Positions 1-10,500 of a DNA stretch of 64,000 nucleotides are shown piece after piece. The DNA lies in the IMG/VR virus record IMGVR_UViG_3300025466_000023, positions 1 to 64,000 of that record. One strand, 5' to 3'. A program made the translations under genes and the position numbers. This stretch comes from a virus. The notes beneath the pieces were generated by a model. That model was not told the DNA's origin. It searched no databases and saw only the letters and a program-made list of their open reading frames with translations. Numbering within the stretch: position 1 is the stretch's first letter; every line of letters starts with the position of its first letter.

Positions 1-1041
1 TGATGTTAGTTCCCAACCATTACCAGTACCGCCACTACCGCCACCGGCTGTTGTTTGTACTGTGCCATCTGGGAAGTAGATAGCATTGGTAACTGTTAGA
101 GCATGTGCTCCTAGCACACCTTGAATGATTGTATTGTTGTCAATAACAGTTGTTGATGTGCTGTTTTGTGCGATTTCTAAGATAGGCAGTAGTGTTTGGA
201 TTGTAGTAGAATTAACACTGATAGTTCCATCGCCGTTTCGTTGTAGACCAAATCCTAGACTACCACTTAGTGCGGCTGTTGTTTGAACAGTGCCATCTGG
301 GAATGAAATAAAGTTGCTGACTGTTACTGCTGTGGCCGCCACAACACCCATAACTTGTAAATTATTATCAATAGTAGTAATGCCAGGATTACCTGAAATT
401 TCAAATACAGGTAGCAGGCCTTGGATGGTTGCAGAATTTACGCTTAGAGTACCATCTGAATTTAGTACGAGTCCAAAGCCAGGAATAACAACGTTGGTAG
501 CTGTTGCACCTAGTGTTGTAGTACCAATAACTGTGATAGGATATGCTGGCTGTACAAATATACTGCCACCTGGTACGTTTAGGTTTAGAGTAATGTGGTC
601 GCCGTTTGTATATGCGGAACCTACTGTTGCTGTTGTTTGACCATCAGCAAATAGTACTGTCCAACCTGATTGAATTTCTTGATTAAGTGTGTTCAGAGGA
701 ATATTAAGAATATGCCCTAACAACCCACTTTGTTGTCCTAGGTAGTCTGTAGTAATAACAATTTCTGTACTAGAAGTAACAATACCATAGTTAGTTCCTG
801 TACCGCCACTTCCGCCCTGACCTTGACTACCTTGTTGTCCTGCAGGGCCTTGCGGGCCTACTGGGCCTTGCGGACCTGTTGGTCCTACAGCACCCTGTAA
901 TATTGGTTTACCACCCGGAGTTGTACCGTCATGAATATAAAGCAAACCAGTGTTAGTATCTACTGATATTTCACCGGGACGCAGTACAATACCGATATCT
1001 GTTTCTTCTACTAGTTTACCTTGAAATATTCTTGTTGTCAT
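1..1041 (-). CDS. Collagen-like tail fibre protein, C-terminus beyond the window
   Basis: Open reading frame of 347 codons that starts at 1041 and runs off the left edge without a stop. The first ~47 residues resemble the short fibre module seen at the start of many phage adhesins (LRPGEISVDTNTGLLYIHDG). Residues ~50-75 are Gly-X-Y collagen repeats (GPTGPQGPVGPQGPAGQQG). The rest holds two copies of a beta-rich repeat, each ending in PDGTVQTTA, which is also found in the 574-aa fibre. It is probably a trimeric tail fibre or fibre-tip subunit used in host attachment. A late-type promoter lies about 47 nt upstream. The family is inferred from repeat style, so the exact fibre role is unknown. 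Confidence 0.8.
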   Translation of the reverse strand, partial: MTTRIFQGKLVEETDIGIVLRPGEISVDTNTGLLYIHDGTTPGGKPILQGAVGPTGPQGPVGPQGPAGQQGSQGQGGSGGTGTNYGIVTSSTEIVITTDYLGQQSGLLGHILNIPLNTLNQEIQSGWTVLFADGQTTATVGSAYTNGDHITLNLNVPGGSIFVQPAYPITVIGTTTLGATATNVVIPGFGLVLNSDGTLSVNSATIQGLLPVFEISGNPGITTIDNNLQVMGVVAATAVTVSNFISFPDGTVQTTAALSGSLGFGLQRNGDGTISVNSTTIQTLLPILEIAQNSTSTTVIDNNTIIQGVLGAHALTVTNAIYFPDGTVQTTAGGGSGGTGNGWELTS

Positions 1042-1088
1042 AGTGTTTTTTACCTAAAATTCTGCTCGCGGCTAGCTTAACTAAACAG

Positions 1089-1094
1089 TATTTA
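1089..1094 (-). promoter_or_regulatory. Late-type promoter (CATAAATAC)
   Basis: TAAATA core on the minus strand upstream of the collagen-like fibre gene, leaving a leader of about 43 nt. It matches the T4 late consensus TATAAATA except for the first base. Confidence 0.55.
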
Positions 1095-1122
1095 TGGTAA
1101 AACTGGGGAATTTAAAGCTAGG

Positions 1123-3756
1123 TTAATATTGAGACCAGTTATTCTTACCAATTATGCTAGTAACATTAGTACCCGTCGGCCCGTTGGTATTAGTTTGTAA
1201 GGTCCAATTGTATCCAAAATCATACGATACATATATTTGTGATACACTCGAACTGTTGACGCCCGACATTAAGAAAACTCCCGAGTTTTGCGTAAAGTGC
1301 TGAACTTGAAAATTAGCAATCGTAGAAATTTTACTATTAATTCCAGTAAGTGTATTAGAATTATTGTCAAACCCTATCATGTACACGTTTGTAGTGTATC
1401 CGCTATACCCAACTAGTAATAATGGAGTATAATATCCTGCTTGTAGACCGACAAACGTTACGCCGTCTGAGGTTATTCTTCCTAGATCTGTCCAGGCAGA
1501 GGGTGTTCCTAATGGCATAGATTGCCCATATCCAGTATCACTTACACTAACCCAATATGCACTATTTTGTGAAATTAATTTGCTGGCATAAATTTGGGTA
1601 ATTAGGGTCCACGCTGTGGGACTCAACTCTGAAAGATATGCACCTGTAGTTCCGGTATTACTGACACCTACCATATAAAAATTGGAACTACATACCGCAT
1701 CTGGGCAATATCCAGATAATTTTGACCAAGTTGTTGGTGGATTAGTTGTGCTAATATAAACAGTTGACGAACTCGGTACTAACGCAACACCTAGAATACC
1801 GTATGTGGAACCATGTAATTTTGTAATACTTCCTACTACCGGACTTGTTATAGTTGCAGTAAACCAAGACAAGCCAGTTCTTATATTTGTAGAGGTGGTC
1901 CAGTGAATATTGTTTGAATTATCTGCAACCATCATATACTGTTCTTCTTGTATCGTAGACCATCCTGTTTTATAGTTTGCTAGACCCGTACCATAATTTG
2001 ACCAAGTATTACCGCTGTCTAACGATCTAACGGTGTTAGTTCCGTTGTAGGCATAGAATACAGTTCCTTGCCATGTAGACAATGTTGTTAATCCTGTTTT
2101 GTTTGCTCGTGCGGCACTAAATGCAGAAACACTAGTAGCAGATGTTGCATTAAATGTAGTAACATCGGTTATAAGAAGACCACTATATGTATAAGGTATT
2201 GTGGAAACAGTAGTCAAAGATGTCCAGGTATTGCTAAGAGTTGAGACAGTATATCCGTAAGGATTATTATTACGATACTTTAAAAAATTACCATAAGCGG
2301 TTGTGCTAACTCCACTACCGTCACTAGGTATTTTTACAATAGCACTATATTGGCTTGCGCGAGCAAATAACGGTGTTACACTATCAGACGGGAGTAATAC
2401 AGGCATAGTTGCAGTAACAGCAAAATTAATATTCATTGCCGCGTATAGATTACCGCTAGAAGAACCCTGTGTTAATGAACACATTGTTGTAAAATAATCT
2501 ACGCCTGCGGTATCCGATGCTCCAGATATATTAGATAAATTTCTTTGCCATACTACGTTTCCAGAAGTGTCAAATTTATAAAAATAGATAGAACTTTCTA
2601 AAGTTTCAGTGGAATCGTAGACATCAAATGACATATACAAATATCCATCAGATCCAAAGATTAAATTGGCACTTGAATTAGAAGGTGTTCCATTTTGCGG
2701 ACTGATTAATTTTGTCCATAACAACACCCCAGCATTAATTTTTAATAATACAAAAGCATAATTGGTATTAAATCCGCTTGCAATAGGACTTACACCAACA
2801 AGTACGTACACATTATTTGTGTTATCAACAGCTAGATTTACTATGGTATTTGGATTTAAAAAAACCATACCTAAGTTCCAATAGGAACTGAATCCAGAAG
2901 ATATCAAATCTATAAGTTGCGTAGATGCAATCGAAGCCGATCCAATAGAAAGTTGATTTAGATATAAAGTTCCGCTATTGTATGTATTTGAATTAAATGC
3001 AGATCCTAACACATAGGCGCTATTAGATGTAGCGTTATAGCACACAGGTCCTGTTACGTGATCCCAAGAAGTTTGTGTGTTAAATCTGAAAAATGTCTTA
3101 AATGTTGATGCAACAGTAGTTGCAGTTGCACTCATAAGTAACATGCCTGCTACTTGTTTAGATGATGTAGGATCTGTTAAATTTACAGATGCATAAAAAT
3201 TATTTGTAGGATTGTAATATGCTAGCCCGCGTGAAAAAGTATCTACAGCTATACCACCTACTTGTACTTGAATACTGGTAAGATTAATTGGAACCGCAGA
3301 AGAAGTTGACATAGAGTAAAAAATGGCATTTCTACTAATTTGACTACTGCCGCCGCTTGCGTTGCTAGTATTAAAAGTGTATAGTCGACTATCGCTAGTA
3401 TTCCAATAAGATGTGACTGGGGTAATGCCAAATTGATACCTAACACTATCTGTTCGAGTTCCATCATAGCTATTTGATTGAATTAAATTTCCTGATGAAT
3501 CAAATACAGAAACTAACCCTTCTGTTCCAGCGGAATAAAAACTTGATAAATTTGTACCATTACTACTTATATTATATATTCGTTCAGCAGAATCCAATAC
3601 TATATTTGGATAACCAATACTAGCACCGGTTACTTGACCTAACGGGGTTTGAAAAAGATTAAAAAAGAAAGTGCTACTTCTAGAATCGCTAATAACGGTT
3701 ATCGATGCTCCTACTCCATGCAAGGATCTAGCTGTAAATTGTCCTAGTCTAGGCAT
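1123..3756 (-). CDS. Beta-propeller-like virion protein with Asp-box repeats
   Basis: Protein of 877 aa. The N-terminal half contains PQQ/SBBP-like propeller blades (for example SDGYLYMSFDVYDS, then FYKFDTSGNVVWQRNL). The C-terminal half has BNR/Asp-box motifs of the sialidase type (SLDSGNTWS and SYDFGYNWT). The composition is Ser/Thr/Asn/Tyr-rich with few charged residues, as in secreted or virion surface proteins. It lies between fibre genes on the same strand, so it is probably a receptor-binding or glycan-binding fibre component. I see no catalytic residues that would prove sialidase activity. The start at 3756 follows the upstream fibre stop by 3 nt, suggesting translational coupling. 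Confidence 0.75.
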   Translation of the reverse strand: MPRLGQFTARSLHGVGASITVISDSRSSTFFFNLFQTPLGQVTGASIGYPNIVLDSAERIYNISSNGTNLSSFYSAGTEGLVSVFDSSGNLIQSNSYDGTRTDSVRYQFGITPVTSYWNTSDSRLYTFNTSNASGGSSQISRNAIFYSMSTSSAVPINLTSIQVQVGGIAVDTFSRGLAYYNPTNNFYASVNLTDPTSSKQVAGMLLMSATATTVASTFKTFFRFNTQTSWDHVTGPVCYNATSNSAYVLGSAFNSNTYNSGTLYLNQLSIGSASIASTQLIDLISSGFSSYWNLGMVFLNPNTIVNLAVDNTNNVYVLVGVSPIASGFNTNYAFVLLKINAGVLLWTKLISPQNGTPSNSSANLIFGSDGYLYMSFDVYDSTETLESSIYFYKFDTSGNVVWQRNLSNISGASDTAGVDYFTTMCSLTQGSSSGNLYAAMNINFAVTATMPVLLPSDSVTPLFARASQYSAIVKIPSDGSGVSTTAYGNFLKYRNNNPYGYTVSTLSNTWTSLTTVSTIPYTYSGLLITDVTTFNATSATSVSAFSAARANKTGLTTLSTWQGTVFYAYNGTNTVRSLDSGNTWSNYGTGLANYKTGWSTIQEEQYMMVADNSNNIHWTTSTNIRTGLSWFTATITSPVVGSITKLHGSTYGILGVALVPSSSTVYISTTNPPTTWSKLSGYCPDAVCSSNFYMVGVSNTGTTGAYLSELSPTAWTLITQIYASKLISQNSAYWVSVSDTGYGQSMPLGTPSAWTDLGRITSDGVTFVGLQAGYYTPLLLVGYSGYTTNVYMIGFDNNSNTLTGINSKISTIANFQVQHFTQNSGVFLMSGVNSSSVSQIYVSYDFGYNWTLQTNTNGPTGTNVTSIIGKNNWSQY

Positions 3757-3759
3757 AGA

Positions 3760-4557
3760 TTATCCGTAAGTTGATAAACTACCAATGACGGTAGGAGTAG
3801 TAGTTCCGTTACAAATGAATGTGAAACTTACAATATCGGTCTTATTAATGTTGCCTGTTGGAGGTGTTCCGCCCTGCCATTTGATAGTTTGGCTTACTGT
3901 GTTAATATTAACTGCGCTTGGAATATATGCGGTTGCACCTTGTGTAATAATCAATGATGTAGCAATAACTTGTCCTGTTGTGGTAGGAACGTTTGTATAG
4001 TTAGCAGTGATATTGGCCGCATTACTAGCTAAAGCAAATATGTTGCCTGTTGTAAAATCAAGAGTTACTGCATTAGCACTGATACTAGGACTAGTGTATA
4101 ATTCAACTGAGTTAGTTGCTGTGAACACACCAGTTAATTTTAACCCGGCAAACTGCGGAGTATTGGTTGTATTAATAGACTGGGGTAGACTTAATGTAAC
4201 TGCTCCAGTGCTTGCGCTTGCTGTAATTTGATTGCTTGTACCTGTAATGCTAGCGACTCCCAATACTGCACCTGTGCTTCCGTTAAATGCTGTGACACCT
4301 GCATTGGTTACAATAACGCTACCTGTGCTTTGATTTACTGAGATGCCTGTTCCAGCACTAACAGAAAACACACCAACGTCTGTAATTGTAACAGGACCAG
4401 TTGCCGCACTGACTTTAATAGTAGCCGCACCTGTTATTCCAGTAACACCTGCGTTACTTATAAGACCAGCACCTGTAATAGATAATCCTGATCCTACTTC
4501 AACTCCACCTAGAGAAGTTGATGTAGCTGTTAAAAACGATTGTGGTGAGTATGACAT
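3760..4557 (-). CDS. Short tail fibre protein with GTGISV/STGSV repeats
   Basis: Protein of 265 aa. Residues ~25-125 are copies of the repeat that ends the neighbouring 2611-aa fibre (VSAGTGISVNQSTGSVIVTNAGVTAFNGSTGA style). A C-terminal segment reads as a conserved beta-structured tip (TGQVIATSLIITQGATAYIP and a WQGG motif). The N-terminal LGGVEVGSGLSITGAGL module also recurs in the other fibres. It is probably a fibre segment or tip that arose by module exchange with its neighbour. It sits 13 nt downstream of that gene and is likely co-transcribed with it. Confidence 0.7.
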   Translation of the reverse strand: MSYSPQSFLTATSTSLGGVEVGSGLSITGAGLISNAGVTGITGAATIKVSAATGPVTITDVGVFSVSAGTGISVNQSTGSVIVTNAGVTAFNGSTGAVLGVASITGTSNQITASASTGAVTLSLPQSINTTNTPQFAGLKLTGVFTATNSVELYTSPSISANAVTLDFTTGNIFALASNAANITANYTNVPTTTGQVIATSLIITQGATAYIPSAVNINTVSQTIKWQGGTPPTGNINKTDIVSFTFICNGTTTPTVIGSLSTYG

Positions 4558-4570
4558 TCTTATCTATTCC

Positions 4571-7500
4571 TTAAATTATAAACCAGTTAGAACCACTGCA
4601 ATACAATGAGTATGCACCGTAGTTTATTGCTAGAGTCAAACTAGCCTGCCCATCAATAGTTCCCGATGGAGGAGTAATTGTGATTGGGTTAGTAGAGGCC
4701 GCACCGCTTTCATCTTTAATTGTAATCGATCTACCGGCTGTGTTAGTTGGCAATGTAATTGCAGTTGCACCGGTGTGGTTGACTCCGATTATATATGTGC
4801 TGTTAGTAGCAGTAAATGGTGTAGATGTTACGCTTGCATAGCCAACTGTTAATCCTGTAACTCGAGCAGTAGTAGCTGTAGTTGCACCAATAACCATGTT
4901 ATCAATCGTACCTGCTGTGCCTGCGCCAATTGTAACTTGACCACCAGTTAATGAAACTGTACCAGTTGTTGTTAGGCCTAAGAATGTTGGACTACTGTTT
5001 GTACCAATATTCTGTGGAGTAGTTAATGTTACACTTCCTGTATTAGCGTTAACTATTACCTGATTAGCAGTACCTGTGATTGTTTGTACACCAATATTAG
5101 TAATTGTTACAGAACCAGTACTTGCACTTAGATTGATACCTGTGCCTGCTGTTACAGAACTTACAACTAATACTGAGCCAGTTGATCCGTTAACTGCTGT
5201 AACACCAATGTTAGGTACGCTAACAGTTACTGAACCAGTAGTTGCAGATACCGCAACGTTAGTGCCTGCGTTAACAGAGTTAACACCTAGTATGCTTCCT
5301 GTAGCACCATTGAATGCTGTAACACCAGTATTGGTAATTGTTACAGATCCTGTTGAAGCACTTACAGATATACCTGTTCCTGCTGTTGCAGATCCAACAC
5401 CAAATACGTTGCCGGAACTGCCGTTAAATGTCAGTACACCTGCGTTGGTTACTGTTACACTTCCTGTATTAGCATTGACTGTAATACCAGTGCCTGGTTG
5501 GATTGCTGTTACACCTACGTCTGTAATTGTAATAGATCCGGTGCTTGCTGAAACTTTAATAGTTGGAGCACCTGTTAAAGCTGTTACACCTAAGTTATTG
5601 ATAGTAAAGCTACTTGCAGGGCCTGTAGTTGTTACAGAGCTAATATTAATTGCTGTACCAGCAGTTGGAGTCACACTTGTAATAACTCGGTTGCCGTTAT
5701 CATTAATTGTAGGAGCCGCAACTGTACCTGTTGATGTTACGTTACCAACAACAAAGTTGCTGAATGTATTATGGCTAACAGTAACAGAACCAGTTGACTG
5801 ACTTACGTTAATGTTTGTGCTACCAGTTAAACTAGTTACACCCAAATTGTTGATTGTAAACGATGCACTTGGACCAGAACTTGTTAAGTTGCTGATGTTA
5901 ATTGCACCACCAGCTGTTGGAGTTACACTTGTAATAACTCTGTTACCGTTGTCTGTTACGTTGCCTGTTGATGTTACGCTACCAAATGTTACTGCGCTAG
6001 TTGTTTCAACTGCTTGGCCAACATAGATAACAACGTTACCTGTTGACGCTGTAATGTGTGTGCCAGTACCTGCTGAAATGCTTGCAACACCGCCACCGCC
6101 TGCTGGAATACTGATTGTACCGTCTGCGGATACATAGATGCCTGCACCAATCTTAACAGCACCTGCGGCCGCGTTAGTAGCTGTATGCACACTAATAGTT
6201 CCATCGCCGGCGCCGTAAACGTTGTTACCTAGTTTAACGTAGCCTAATGCTAGGTTAGTAGCTGTAACTGTTGCGCTTATTGCCGCACCTATTTGTACAG
6301 ATAAATCTGGGAATGTTATTGCTTTAGCACCAAACGCCCACGGATTAACTTGTGTAGACTGTGCTTGAAGGGTAACATTAGAAGTTCCCATTAATAGTAC
6401 GCTACTGCCGTTACCACCTGTTAGTTGTATTTCGCCTGGGGATATTTGTAGACCATCTCCTACAGCGTCTAACAAACTCAATGAGCCTGTGGCATTTAAT
6501 AAGTTAATAGATATGCCATCGCCTGCGGAAGAACCACTATCTAATGTCAAGTTAGTTCCGTTGCTAGCTTCTAGAGTTGAACCTGCAATAGTCAGTTGTC
6601 CTGCTACTGATATTGAGCTGTTGGCAGTTAAATTATTAACAGTCAACCCGTTCGTAACTGTTGCTGTACTGAATGTAACTGTTGCTGTTGTATAGATAGG
6701 TTGTGGTAGATATACAGAACCATCTCCGCTAGCTAATAGATAACTACCTACTTTAATAACACCCAACGATGTATTTGTTGCTGTAGCAATCGCACTAGCG
6801 TTTGTACTTAATGTACCATCTACTGCAACACTTAGACCTGTTCCAATTTTAACTCCACCCATTACTGAAGTTGTAGCTGGACTTAGATAGATGGCTTTAG
6901 TTGTAGCACCTGTTGAAACAATAACAGTACCAGTACCTTGAGAAATATTTGTTAGTACACGATTATTGTTATCATATACTTGCGTAGCATATAGGTTTGC
7001 CCACTGTAGTGCACCAGTACCTAAACCAAAATACCCATTGACTGTTGGATTGATACTAGCGGAGCTCTTCCATCCTGCTGGAGTAGGACTACCCGAGTTT
7101 CCATCAAATGTAAAGCTAGCATATACTTGGCTAGTTGGACCGATATAGATACCAGAATTAACTGCTATTGCGGCATTGATGCTTGCTGTTGACAAGTATA
7201 AACCTACATCGCCTGTTTGGATGTTTGTTGAGTTAACAAATGTTTGATTACCGTCGACGATCAAATCGCCCGCAATATATGTTGAACCGCCTACCCATAG
7301 TGCGCCACCTATGCCAACACCGCCTGCTACTTGTAAAGCACCTGAGCTAGTTGAACTAGCGGCTGTAGTAGCTGTTACTGCCATAGCGGGTGATGTTAGT
7401 ACACCTGTGCCAGGATTGAATGTATGTCCAGGATATACCCAATTTGTTTGATAACTGCTGTTACCTAAAACAAATGAACTATAGAAATTTGTATTTGATG

Positions 7501-10500
7501 TAGCAACTGATGTTAATAGTTGGCTAGCATTTTGTACTGATGTTGCACCGATAGTGTTAACAACATCTAACGCTGTAACTGCTGAGTTACCAACTACGCG
7601 ACCCTTAGTATCTAACGCTATCTTAACAAAATTATTGCCACTACCTTGTGTAACAGTAGCCAATGTGGCATTAAGGATAACACCTGCCGTACCGTTAAAT
7701 CCAACTGTTGGACTACTTACGTCTCCACTTAGGCTAAAGTTTTGTGTAGCTGTTAAGACTGTAGCTGTGTATGCGGCTGGAACTGTACCAGTCACAACTG
7801 CTCCTGGCAATGTTGTGCTTGCTGTTACTGCGCCACTACCGTTACCGTATAGATAACCTGTATATCCTGTTGCAGTAAATTGACCAACTATTGTAGGAGT
7901 GTTAACTGTAGGACTTGTTGCCAATACACTAGGACCAGTACCTGTCGCTGTATTAGCAGTTACACTGAGAACGCGACCAAATTGATCTGTTGTTAGGCTA
8001 CTTGCATAAGCATAAGTTCCTGCTGTACCTGTAGTGCCTAGATTGACTGTTACTGATCCTGTTGACTGACTAACAACAATATTATTTGTTGTTCCAGCTA
8101 ATGTGTTAACACCCAAGTTGTTAATTGTAAATGTTACTGTACTACCTGTCTTAGTTAGGTTGCTGATATTAATGCCACTGCTACCACTTGGTACAACATT
8201 AACTAGAACACGTTGATTATTATCAGTTACGTTACCGCTAAATTGTCCTTGTACTGCTTGAACATTGTTTGTTACTATTAGGCTTCCACCAACTGTTGCA
8301 GATCCACCTATGTTTGCAGATCCACCTATACCAACTCCGCCAGTTACTTGTAAAGCACCGGTGTTAGTACTTGTGCTAGCAGTAGCACTTAGCATATTAA
8401 CAACACCAGTTGAACTAATTGTTAATTGTGGATTACCATTTAGGTTGTAGTTAACTGCGCTAGAATATATGTTAAGCGGCGCATACGCACTATTTGCGGC
8501 ATTTGAAATAGATAGCTTAATACCTTGTCCTGCTGTAGGATTTGTTCCTATTAGTATTTGATCGCCTGTTGTAAACCCTTTAACAACTAATGTATTAGCA
8601 ACACTATTTGGTCCAGTAATGATTTCTGTACCAGCAATAGTTGTATTGTTATTGATCTGTAGTGTGCCACCAACGTATGTATTACCAGTAGACCCTTGTA
8701 CTGTGAATTGATTTGTATTGATTGCAAAGTCACTGCCTAACTGTAATGTTCCTGCGATAACTGTGTTACCTGTTGAAGAACTTACTGTAAATTTATTGCC
8801 TGCTAGTTGTAAACTACCAGCCATTTGTACGCCAGCACCAAATATGATACCGTTAGAAACATATAGGCTTCCACCAATGTTTACATTTTGTCCAATACCA
8901 ACACCGCCAGCTACAACCAATGAACCTGTTTGTGTATTAGAACTGTTTGTTGGATTGTTAAATGCTACTTGTCCTTGTACAGTCTGTCCGCTGTTCAATG
9001 TAACAGCGCCTACAACGTATAAAGAATTACTTAATGAGCTTGCTCCAGTTACAGATAGTGTACCTGCGATACCTGTGTTACCATTCAATGCTGTAACTGT
9101 AAATAACCCTGAATTAACATTAAAATCACTGGCAACTGCTAGAGTTGAATTTAATGTAACAGCTTGCGATACTCCTAAAGAACCATATACGGTAGCTGTA
9201 CCTTGTAATATTAAGTTACCATTTACATTGGCATTACCATTAGTAGCAATGCTACCATCTACACTAGATACTGTGAATTGATTTGTGTTAACAGAGAAAT
9301 TACCTGCTACGTTGGCTAGTGAATTTAAGTATGCGGCACCTTGTACTGTTAGACCGCTGTTAAACAACACAGAGTTAGTTACTGTTAATGTACCTTGTAC
9401 TACTGTATTTCCATTTGCGCTGTTGACTGTAAACACATTAGCGCCTACGTCTAAATTGCCAGTTACATTCAATGTTGATGAAAGCTGTGTAGCACCAGTT
9501 ACGTTTAATGTGCTTAATAGTCCTGTTGCACCAGTTACGTTCAATGTTCCGGCAACACCTGTGTTACCTGTAGAACCTTGTACATTAAATTTGTTAACGT
9601 TAACGTTGAAATCACTAGCTAGAGCAAATGTTCCACTTGAAACAATATTACCTGCGATACTTGTATTACCAGAACTAGCTACAACTAAGAACTTATTGTT
9701 ACCTATGTCAAAAGTACCACCAACGTTTAAGTTGTTACTTAGGTTGACTGCACCAGTTACTCCCAATGTTCCAGCAATTAAAGCATTACCTGTTGCACTG
9801 GCTACTGTGAATTTGTTTGTGTTTACGCTGAAATCATTAGCAACACTCAACGTGTTTTGTAGGTTGACTGCACCGGAAATTAATCCTGTACCATTAACCT
9901 GTAATGTTCCAAAAATCTGTGTATTACCTGTTGCACTATCTACAACAAAAGTATTGCTTGGCGTTATTCCGCCTGTGTTAACAGTGAAGAATTTTGTATT
10001 AGGACTTGCGCTACCTGCAACAGTTAATCCATTGTCAAATGTAGCACTACCAATAGTGATGTCGCCTCCTTGTAGATTTAGGCTACCACCAACCCATAAG
10101 TCACCGCTAATGGCCGCACCACCTGCAATTTGCAAGTCGCCTGTGCCATTGTTGTATCCTGTTGCATTTTGTCCGCCAGCTAGGATCAAGCTACCAAAAG
10201 TAGCTCCACCCCAAACACCGCCTGAAGTAAAATCACTGTTTGCAGATGGTCCAACTCCTGGATCAATATTATCACGTAATTGTAGTCTACCACTAACTGC
10301 ATCACGTCCTAGGAACATGCGTGTAGCCTGTGTTCTAAAATAATGAAGAACGAGACCTTTGTCTAAGCCATCGTTAGCAGTTAGCATTGTTCCGTTAGGA
10401 CCGCCACCAATATCAATAACTGCGTCCTGTACCGCTGTGCTTGTTGAGTTTACTATTGTGCTAGCACCTAATACTGTTAAGTTTCCGCTAATAGTTGCAC

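Noticed and set aside
9285-10343. Plus-strand open frame of 352 codons, plus many shorter plus-strand frames from 290 to 19504
   Set aside because: They are antisense to the giant fibre genes and arise from codon repeats of the minus-strand repeats. They lack ribosome sites and have Pro/Val/Leu-biased products without domains.
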